Source: an uncultured Bacteroidales bacterium (GTDB lineage: Bacteria > Bacteroidota > Bacteroidia > Bacteroidales > UBA932). Taken from it: a DNA stretch of 7,208 nt. A model generated the notes under the pieces. That model was not told the origin of the DNA. It ran no database searches and saw nothing but the letters and a program-made list of their open reading frames with translations. The position numbers were made by a program, and so were the translations under genes. Shown one piece after another: positions 1 to 5,650 of the stretch (the first letter of the stretch is position 1; each line of letters starts with the position of its first letter). The DNA is taken from contig CAMJHW010000067.1 in the NCBI GenBank assembly GCA_946405645.1, forward strand, positions 1 to 7,208, read 5' to 3'.

Positions 1-709
1 CGTGGGGATAGTCGCGCTTGACCTCCTTGCCGAGCTCGGCGATGAGCTCCTTCTGCACGCGGCAGTGGCGCTTGATCTCCTCGTGGGCGAACTTGATGGC
101 CTCGAGCATGTCGTGCTCGCTGACCTCGTTCATCTCGCCCTCGACCATCATGATGTTCTCCTCGGTGGCGGCGACCATCAGTTCGAGGTCGCTGTCGGCC
201 ATCTGCGAGAAGCTGGGGTTGATGACGAACTCGCCGTTGATGCGTGCGACGCGGACTTCCGAGACGGGGCCGCCGAACGGCAGGTCGGAAGTTGCGAGAG
301 CGGCGGAGGCTGCCAGACCGGCAAGTGCGTCGGGCTGGGTGTCCTTGTCAGCGGAGATGAGGCTGAGATAGACGAAAACCTCGAGATGGAAATCGTCCGG
401 CCACAGAGGCCTGATGGGGCGGTCGACGAGACGCGCAATGAGGATCTCGTAGTCCGAGGGCTTGCTTTCCCGCTTCATGAAACCGCCGGGATACCTTCCC
501 GCGGCGAAATACTTCTCACGGTAATCCACCGTGAGGGGCATGAAATCGGTGCCCTCCTTGACTTCCTTGGCTGCGCAGACGGTGGCGAGGATCATGGTGC
601 CTCCCATCTTCACGACAGCCGAACCGTCCGCCTGCTTGGCGAGTTTTCCGGTCTCGATCTCGATCACGCGGCCGTCCGCGAGCTCGATCTTTTTCGTGAT
701 AACGTTCAT
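1..709 (-). CDS. pnp: Polynucleotide phosphorylase (PNPase), N-terminal part, truncated by window edge
   Basis: PNPase degrades RNA 3'-to-5' by phosphorolysis, releasing nucleoside diphosphates, and is a cytoplasmic trimer. The visible 236 residues start [20 protein letters not shown] and align by eye along their whole length with bacterial PNPases. They cover the first RNase PH-like core (about residues 5-205) and the start of the all-helical domain ([20 protein letters not shown] onward). Family landmarks are [11 protein letters not shown] (19-29), [11 protein letters not shown] (55-65), the RNA-binding-loop equivalent FMKR (77-80; FFRR in E. coli), [13 protein letters not shown] (90-102) and [15 protein letters not shown] (184-198). 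The second RNase PH core with the catalytic site, and the KH and S1 domains, lie outside the window. The ATG at 709-707 is chosen because homology begins there. It is preceded by an A-rich leader without a clear Shine-Dalgarno. The gene lies downstream of rpsO in the same orientation. Codons are strongly biased to GAG, AAG and CTC, as expected for high expression. Confidence 0.97.
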   Translation of the reverse strand, partial: MNVITKKIELADGRVIEIETGKLAKQADGSAVVKMGGTMILATVCAAKEVKEGTDFMPLTVDYREKYFAAGRYPGGFMKRESKPSDYEILIARLVDRPIRPLWPDDFHLEVFVYLSLISADKDTQPDALAGLAASAALATSDLPFGGPVSEVRVARINGEFVINPSFSQMADSDLELMVAATEENIMMVEGEMNEVSEHDMLEAIKFAHEEIKRHCRVQKELIAELGKEVKRDYPH

Positions 710-739
710 TACTGTTTTCTTTACGTCTTTATTACTGCA

Positions 740-762
740 GGGATACGGACCGTCCGCATCCC
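740..762 (-). promoter_or_regulatory. GC-rich stem-loop in the pnp 5' leader
   Basis: Arms 740-749 and 753-762 pair over 10 positions around a 3-nt loop. The only imperfection is position 745/757, which becomes a U-G wobble in the minus-strand RNA. No U-run follows, so this is not a terminator. It begins 31 nt upstream of the pnp start codon. If transcription starts from the TAATTTTG element just upstream, the hairpin sits within a few nucleotides of the mRNA 5' end. A 5'-leader stem-loop cleaved by RNase III is the basis of pnp autoregulation in E. coli. A similar role here is inference. Confidence 0.55.
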
Positions 763-770
763 GTGATTTT

Positions 771-778
771 CAAAATTA
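771..778 (-). promoter_or_regulatory. Candidate -7 element (TAATTTTG) for pnp
   Basis: Read on the minus strand this is TAATTTTG, an exact match to the Bacteroidetes primary-sigma -7 consensus TAnnTTTG. No TTG lies at the usual distance of about 19 bp upstream; the nearest (minus strand of 792-794) is only 13 bp away. The element also coincides with the U-rich tail of the hairpin at 778-813, so the match could simply reflect terminator composition. If real, it would give pnp its own start near 764-767. Confidence 0.3.
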
Positions 779-813
779 AAGGGGGAGGATTCAACGTGGA
801 ATCCTTCCCCTTT
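778..813 (-). terminator. Hairpin terminator or attenuator between rpsO and pnp
   Basis: Arms 778-792 and 799-813 pair over 15 positions with a 6-nt loop. The single defect (785/806) is an A-C mismatch in the minus-strand transcript. The stem has a G/C-rich block and is followed on the minus strand by UUUAAUUUUG. It starts 17 nt after the rpsO stop codon, the right position for an intrinsic terminator. Because pnp follows in the same direction, partial read-through (attenuation) is possible, as between rpsO and pnp in E. coli. Confidence 0.75.
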
Positions 814-829
814 GGTTTTCCTATGCGTT

Positions 830-1105
830 TTATCGACGGAGACCGAGCTCCTTGATAATGCTTCTGTATCTCTCGATGTCGATCTTCTGGAGGTAGTCCA
901 GGATCTGACGTCTCTTACCGACGAGACGGAGAAGGGCGCGACGCGTAACGACGTCTTTCTTGTTCTTCTTCACATGCTCGGTAAGGTGAGCGATACGGTA
1001 GGAAAATAAAGCAACCTGACTCTCCGGAGAGCCGGTGTCCTTATTGGACTTCCCGTACTTCGCGAAAATCTCTTGCTTCTTCTCAGGCATCAGATATTCA
1101 GCCAT
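830..1105 (-). CDS. rpsO: 30S ribosomal protein S15
   Basis: S15 is a primary 16S rRNA-binding protein that helps organise the central domain of the 30S subunit. The 91-residue product is the usual length for the family (about 89-91) and is recognisable throughout. Landmarks are [20 protein letters not shown] (9-28), [20 protein letters not shown] (30-49), the basic helix [16 protein letters not shown] (57-72) and the C-terminus [13 protein letters not shown] (79-91). The sequence is complete and intact. The ATG at 1105-1103 is used because homologues begin about there; a second Met at residue 6 is less likely. No Shine-Dalgarno is visible and the leader is A/T-rich, normal for Bacteroidota. 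The gene is first in the minus-strand rpsO-pnp pair and is followed by a strong hairpin. S15 represses its own translation through leader RNA in several bacteria; see the leader finding for candidate structures. Confidence 0.98.
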   Translation of the reverse strand: MAEYLMPEKKQEIFAKYGKSNKDTGSPESQVALFSYRIAHLTEHVKKNKKDVVTRRALLRLVGKRRQILDYLQKIDIERYRSIIKELGLRR

Positions 1106-1171
1106 TGTGCAAAAAATTTTGGTGTTTGTAAAAATATGTCATTCACTTTCGCACTTCGGGCAAAAGTGGGG

Positions 1172-1201
1172 CAAAGGTAGACAAATTTTCCGACATATCA
1201 A
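1172..1201 (-). promoter_or_regulatory. Candidate rpsO promoter (TTG-N19-TACCTTTG)
   Basis: On the minus strand the -7 element TACCTTTG (1179-1172) matches the Bacteroidetes consensus TAnnTTTG exactly. A TTG (1201-1199) lies 19 bp upstream, the usual spacing for the -33 element. Transcription would start near 1165-1168, giving an rpsO leader of about 60 nt. Confidence 0.65.
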
Positions 1202-1221
1202 TAGATTGTTAAATAAATAAT

Positions 1222-1229
1222 TATATTTG
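1222..1229 (+). promoter_or_regulatory. Candidate -7 element (TATATTTG) for the receptor operon
   Basis: TATATTTG matches TAnnTTTG exactly and lies about 90 bp upstream of the receptor start codon. The -33 position holds no clear TTG at 19 bp spacing; the TTG at 1206-1208 is only 13 bp away. The surroundings are very A/T-rich (1211-1228). A promoter with a weak -33 element often depends on an activator or an alternative sigma factor, but that is inference. Predicted start is near 1234-1237. Confidence 0.45.
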
Positions 1230-1259
1230 TAAACACTGATCCGGTGTGTTTTTTGGGCC

Positions 1260-1271
1260 ACTGCATGCAGT
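1260..1271. promoter_or_regulatory. Perfect 12-bp palindrome in the receptor leader
   Basis: ACTGCATGCAGT is a perfect inverted repeat with no spacer. It lies about 30 bp downstream of the candidate -7 element and 49 bp upstream of the receptor ATG. Without a loop it would not make a good RNA hairpin, so a DNA-binding site for a dimeric regulator is the natural reading. A shorter perfect palindrome, ACGATCGT, follows at 1278-1285. No regulator can be named. Confidence 0.3.
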
Positions 1272-1320
1272 AATACGACGATCGTACCGTTATAGAGGAC
1301 GGGTATCGCTTACGGACAAT

Positions 1321-4300
1321 ATGAAACGGACTATTATATACTGCCTATTCTCCCTGTTGTTGCTGGCATTGACGTGCGCGTCTGCGACAGCCCAGGACTA
1401 TGTCGAGTCCGGGACTTATCAAAGCGCGGCATCCGACAATTCTTTGCTTTACAGGTCCCGTCATGCCTTGAGATACAATATGCTCTACGAAGGCACGTGC
1501 TACTGGTTCTCTCCCGATTTCGAGACTGGAGGCGTGATGTTCGACGGCAAGTGGTACGATGGAGTTACACTGAATGTCGATGCTTACGAGAAAGAGCTGG
1601 TGGTGATCCCCTCGCCCGGCAGGCCGGCTGTCGTGCCGGACCGCGACCACGTGGAGTATTTCACAATGGGAGATAATCGTTTCGTCAATCTCCGTTTGAA
1701 AGGATACGATATGCCGGAAGGCTATTTCCAGGTGGTGTATGAAGGTCCGTTCACCCTGTACCGTCTGGTGAACAAGAAAATTGTCGACGACTTGTCGGGT
1801 TCTGTCAACGGACCCGGGTATGCTGTCGACTCTTTCGATACGACTGAGAGTTACTATGTAGAGCGTGACGGCGTCGTGGCTCCGGTCCGCAAGGGACGGG
1901 CACGGCGTTTCCTGACCCATCCTTCCGGCCGTGATCCCGGCACCGCCGCCCTTTCTTCGAAGAAGGCGGTGGCTATCGCCGCGCCGGATCCTTCACCACT
2001 GACCGGTATTCCGGCCCTTGCCGCGCCGGAGCTCCCTCTTCCCGACCCTTCCGACGGAGATTTCAAGATAGGTAACAAGACTGTCTATGCCAGCCTTCCC
2101 GCGGGTTTCTTCTCCACTGGGGAGGGAAGGACCGACGACGAGCTTCTCAAACTCATCAATGCAGGAAACGAGATGGTCACCTTCGCCAACAAGGTTTACC
2201 AGATCGGACAGCCGGAGAATGCCAGGGGTGACCGTGCATACGTCAACGGTACGGTCCGTGATATCCTCTCGGGAGAGCCCCTTGCCGGCGTGGCCGTCTT
2301 CGACGACAAGTCTGGCACCTATGCCATGACCGACAATGACGGCGGATTCCGCATACGTCTCCCACTGGGGGACAATGTCCTGGGTTTCAGCGGCTATTCG
2401 CTCGAGGACCTGCGTCTCAACGTCCACGTCGACAGCGACGGCGGCCTCGACGTGGTGATGAAGGAGAAGATCACCTCGCTTAAGGGAGCCGTCGTCTCTG
2501 CCGAGAGCATGGTGAACCACCGCGACGCACGCATGGGCATAGAGCGTGTCCGTATCAATACCATCACCAAGATACCTTCGGCCTTCGGAGAGTCCGACGT
2601 GCTGAAAGCCGTCCTGACCCTCCCGGGCGTAAAGAGTGTGGGCGAAGCCTCCAGCGGCTTCAACGTCCGCGGAGGTTCGGCAGACCAGAACCTCGTCCTC
2701 TTCAATGACGGCACCATCTACAATCCCAGCCATTTCTTCGGCGTTTTCTCGGCCTTCAACACGGATGTCATCAATGACATCGAATTGTACAAGAGCTCCA
2801 TTCCCGCCGAATTCGGCGGACGCATCTCATCCGTTCTGGATGTCCGCGGTCGTGAGGGAAACGCCAAGAAGGTACAGGGTTCGCTCGGCCTGGGACTCCT
2901 TACCAGCCACTTCCACCTTGAAGGCCCCATCGTCGAGGACAAGACGTCTTTCATCATCGGAGGGCGCACGACTTATTCCAACTGGATATTCAACCTGATT
3001 CCCGAGAACAGCGCCTACTCCGGCGGCAACGCTTCGTTCAGCGATCTCAACGCTTCGGTTACCCATAGGGTCAACTCCCGCAACACCATCCAGGCATACG
3101 CCTATTGGTCGCGTGATGGATTCTCCTTCGACGGCGACACCACTTTCCGTTATTCCAATGCGAATGCGTCCCTTAAGTGGCGCCACACTCTCTCGGAGCG
3201 TACCGGCCTCACCGTGGTGGCAGGATATGACCGCTATTCCAATGTGGTGGAGGACAACTTCAACGGGTTCTCGGCGTACTCCCTTGCCACGGGAGTGAAT
3301 CAAGCATTCCTAAAAGGCGGTCTCAAGACCGTCCTGGACGATTACCATACTCTCTCCTATGGCCTGAACACCATCTATTATGATTTGAATCCCGGCCAGA
3401 TGGGGCCTCTGAGCGATTCTTCGTTGGTAGCCTTCAGTTCGCTGCCAAGAGACAGGGCCGTCGAGTCCGCCCTGTATGCCAGTGACAACTGGAAGCCGAA
3501 TGATAAATTGTCGTTCGACCTTGGAGTGCGCCTGTCGGCATTCAATGCCCTCTCTCCGTCCAAGTTCTACTGGGCTCCCGAATTCAGGGCTTCCGTCAAG
3601 TATTCCTTCAGGGACAATCTGTCCGCCAAGGCCGGATTCAACTCGATGAGGCAGTACATCCATCTGATCTCGAACACCTCCTCCATATCTCCTATGGATG
3701 CATGGCATCTGGCCGGCGCCTCCTTGCGTCCGCAAGATGGCTGGCAGGCTGCGGCCGGTCTCTATTGGACTGTCCGCGACAATACCATCGACCTGTCGCT
3801 CGAGACCTATTACAAACATATAGCCCGCAGTCTCGACTACAAGTCGGGAGCCGTACTGATCATGAACGAAAATCTGGCGGACGACCTCGTCGAGACCTAC
3901 GGCAAGGCCTATGGAGTCGAGTTTATGGCCAAGAAGACCTTGGGAAAACTCAACGGATGGATTGCTTATACCTACTCTCGTTCGCTTCTCAGGGAAATGG
4001 AAGACAGGGGGATCGAAACCATCAACGGAGGTGAGTGGTACCCTGCTCCCCATGACAAGCCTCACGATTTCAAACTCGTGGGCAACTACAAGTTCACGCA
4101 TCGCTACAGCCTGTCGGTCAACATAGATTATTCCACCGGACGGCCGGTCACCATACCCGTAGCCATATACAGATATGGGGGCGGGATGAGGCTCGCATAC
4201 TCGGAACGTAACGGCTACCGCATACCCGACTATTTCAGGATGGATACTGCCCTGAACATCGATCCGGGACACTATCTCCGCAAACTTACACATATGTCCA

Positions 4301-4449
4301 TCACTATCGGTGTATATAACGTAACGGGCAGGAAGAATCCATATTCCGTGTATTACAACACTGTAGGAGGAACTTCAGTCAAAGGATATATGGTGTCGGT
4401 CTTCGCCTCCCCCATACCTTACCTTACACTTAACCTTAAATTCGGATGA
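1321..4449 (+). CDS. TonB-dependent outer-membrane receptor with carboxypeptidase-like regulatory domain and extra N-terminal domain
   Basis: This is a predicted outer-membrane beta-barrel receptor energised by TonB-ExbBD; the ligand is unknown. The start is set at the ATG at 1321, giving 1042 residues, because it opens directly onto a signal peptide (MKRTIIYCLFSLLLLALTC, cut after about ATAQ at 25). An in-frame GTG at 1246 would put 25 charged residues before it. Domains in order are: an extra beta-rich domain (about 45-200); an Ala/Pro-rich linker (about 215-245); a short region ending NKVYQIG; a CarboxypepD_reg-like fold (about 308-382, VNGTVRDILSGEPLAGVAVF); a TonB-box-like LKGAVVSAE (387-395); a plug (about 410-515, with LPGV, GFNVRGGSADQNL and AEFGGRISSVLDV); and a barrel to the C-terminus. 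The protein ends TLNLKFG, so the usual terminal aromatic is one residue in. It lacks typical SusC hallmarks and its partner is DUF4249 rather than SusD. It is first in a three-gene operon and overlaps the next gene by 4 nt. The receptor class is certain; the substrate is not inferable. Confidence 0.93.
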   Translation: MKRTIIYCLFSLLLLALTCASATAQDYVESGTYQSAASDNSLLYRSRHALRYNMLYEGTCYWFSPDFETGGVMFDGKWYDGVTLNVDAYEKELVVIPSPGRPAVVPDRDHVEYFTMGDNRFVNLRLKGYDMPEGYFQVVYEGPFTLYRLVNKKIVDDLSGSVNGPGYAVDSFDTTESYYVERDGVVAPVRKGRARRFLTHPSGRDPGTAALSSKKAVAIAAPDPSPLTGIPALAAPELPLPDPSDGDFKIGNKTVYASLPAGFFSTGEGRTDDELLKLINAGNEMVTFANKVYQIGQPENARGDRAYVNGTVRDILSGEPLAGVAVFDDKSGTYAMTDNDGGFRIRLPLGDNVLGFSGYSLEDLRLNVHVDSDGGLDVVMKEKITSLKGAVVSAESMVNHRDARMGIERVRINTITKIPSAFGESDVLKAVLTLPGVKSVGEASSGFNVRGGSADQNLVLFNDGTIYNPSHFFGVFSAFNTDVINDIELYKSSIPAEFGGRISSVLDVRGREGNAKKVQGSLGLGLLTSHFHLEGPIVEDKTSFIIGGRTTYSNWIFNLIPENSAYSGGNASFSDLNASVTHRVNSRNTIQAYAYWSRDGFSFDGDTTFRYSNANASLKWRHTLSERTGLTVVAGYDRYSNVVEDNFNGFSAYSLATGVNQAFLKGGLKTVLDDYHTLSYGLNTIYYDLNPGQMGPLSDSSLVAFSSLPRDRAVESALYASDNWKPNDKLSFDLGVRLSAFNALSPSKFYWAPEFRASVKYSFRDNLSAKAGFNSMRQYIHLISNTSSISPMDAWHLAGASLRPQDGWQAAAGLYWTVRDNTIDLSLETYYKHIARSLDYKSGAVLIMNENLADDLVETYGKAYGVEFMAKKTLGKLNGWIAYTYSRSLLREMEDRGIETINGGEWYPAPHDKPHDFKLVGNYKFTHRYSLSVNIDYSTGRPVTIPVAIYRYGGGMRLAYSERNGYRIPDYFRMDTALNIDPGHYLRKLTHMSITIGVYNVTGRKNPYSVYYNTVGGTSVKGYMVSVFASPIPYLTLNLKFG

Positions 4450-5639
4450 TGAAGAATACCTACATAAGCATATTGATTGCCTCGGCGCTTCTCGCGCTGT
4501 CGGCGGTTTCCTGCATCTATCCGTTCGCTCCCGATACCAAGGACGGATCCGGAGCGTTGGTCATAGAGGGAGATATCCTGTTGGGTGAATACACTGTCGT
4601 CACACTCTCCCATACCGCTCCTGTCGATGACCCTGAGAACTCTGCCAATCCCGCTGTTGCGGAGGTATGGGTCGAAGACGATGCGGGACGTACATACGAT
4701 GGAGTCCGGGACAACGGACAGAATGGAGTTTACAAGGTCGATACCCGCAATGCTCCCGCAGACAGGAAATACCGCCTTCACGTCGTCCGTGTCCGCGACA
4801 GGAGAGAATACGTGTCGGATTGGGGAGAAGCCCCGGTTGTGCCGGTAATCGATTCCCTGTCTTACAACTTGGACTTCGACCGCTCGCGCCTGAATGTCGC
4901 TCTCAGCATGCACTCGCAAGGGGGCAGTTTCTTCAAGTGGAAATACGTGGAGAAATGGGAGTTTCATGCCTCCTATAATCCTGAGTTGAAGTATGAACCG
5001 CCGGATACCGGCTGGTGGGGAACGAACGGGGACGGGAGTATTGTCAAGATGCCCCCTCCGGGCACATACACTTGCTTTGGCCGTGACGAGTCTTCGGAGA
5101 TCATGATCTTTTCTACGGAGAAGCAGACGGACGACCGTTTCGTCGATCTCGAATTCCATCCCATCGCTAGGAACGATGTGAAGATATCGTACGTCTATCA
5201 CATAGACGTTTACCTCGAGCCGCTTTCGGCGGAAGCATATAAGTATTGGGACACGGTCAAGTCCAATTCCGAGTATAACGGCAACCTTTTCGCACCTAAT
5301 CCCAGCGAACTCGTGGGCAACATCCGCTGCGTCCAGGATCCCGATGAATTGGTCATGGGATATATCAGTGTGGCTGCGCTGGCGCATAACGACTTGATCA
5401 TCCGCCACATGGATGCGCGGTTCTATAAGGACACCGAGCCTTACGAGGAACCGGAGGTCGTGAACAGAGGCGAATGGTACAAGCATTATTTCAGCGGATA
5501 CCTCCCCTTCACTTACTATGAGGTGCCCGGAGATGTGTCCCAGACTTACTGGGCCAAGGCGAGATGCGTGGATTGCAAGCGGAAGGCTCAGGGCAAAGAC
5601 GTTTCTTACGTGCGCCCCGACGATTGGCCAGTCTATTGA
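4446..5639 (+). CDS. DUF4249 family lipoprotein
   Basis: The 397-residue product has a signal peptide ending in a lipobox-like LSAVSC, with C23 as the likely lipidated residue, so it is probably anchored in the outer membrane. Ala rather than Leu at -3 is slightly off consensus. No convincing acidic surface-export signal follows (CIYPFAPDTKDG), so which leaflet it faces is open. Residues about 36-120 look like a beta-sandwich (ALVIEGDILLGEYTVVTLSH, GVYKVDTRNAPADRKYRLHV). The DUF4249 core follows: VYHIDVYLEPLSAEAYKYW (about 249-267) and NLFAPNPSELVGNIRC to MGYI (about 280-307). The C-terminus carries C374-x2-C377 and ends RPDDWPVY, as is common in the family. The start overlaps the receptor stop as ATGATGA, leaving two in-frame ATGs (4446, 4449) and implying translational coupling. 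DUF4249 genes usually sit beside TonB receptors. A SusD-like ligand-capture role is plausible inference, not established. Confidence 0.9.
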   Translation: MMKNTYISILIASALLALSAVSCIYPFAPDTKDGSGALVIEGDILLGEYTVVTLSHTAPVDDPENSANPAVAEVWVEDDAGRTYDGVRDNGQNGVYKVDTRNAPADRKYRLHVVRVRDRREYVSDWGEAPVVPVIDSLSYNLDFDRSRLNVALSMHSQGGSFFKWKYVEKWEFHASYNPELKYEPPDTGWWGTNGDGSIVKMPPPGTYTCFGRDESSEIMIFSTEKQTDDRFVDLEFHPIARNDVKISYVYHIDVYLEPLSAEAYKYWDTVKSNSEYNGNLFAPNPSELVGNIRCVQDPDELVMGYISVAALAHNDLIIRHMDARFYKDTEPYEEPEVVNRGEWYKHYFSGYLPFTYYEVPGDVSQTYWAKARCVDCKRKAQGKDVSYVRPDDWPVY

Positions 5640-5650
5640 ATGGAAGGATT

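Noticed and set aside
2..766. Open plus-strand frame of 254 codons covering the left end
   Set aside because: It is antisense to pnp. Its repetitive Leu/Asp/Val/His-rich translation is the typical mirror of a codon-biased gene, and the minus-strand frame gives an unmistakable PNPase.
1181..1230. Inverted repeat ACAAAT (1181-1186) and ATTTGT (1225-1230)
   Set aside because: Arms of 6 bp with a 38-bp spacer in A/T-rich DNA are expected by chance, and the right arm is simply part of the -7 element.
1233..1254. Terminator-like hairpin followed by six T's just after the candidate receptor start site
   Set aside because: The stem (1233-1237 with 1243-1247) has only 5 pairs including one G-U, too weak to call an attenuator.
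1246..1320. Upstream GTG start extending the receptor by 25 residues
   Set aside because: The extension is basic and would bury the signal peptide that begins cleanly at the ATG at 1321. It would also leave almost no leader after the candidate promoter.
3310..4293. Open minus-strand frame of 327 codons inside the receptor gene
   Set aside because: It lies wholly antisense to the barrel-coding region, has no recognisable domains or signal peptide, and its existence follows from codon bias in the receptor frame.
4419..5486. Open minus-strand frame of 355 codons
   Set aside because: It is antisense to the DUF4249 gene, which has a clear lipoprotein signal and family motifs; the antisense translation resembles nothing I recognise.
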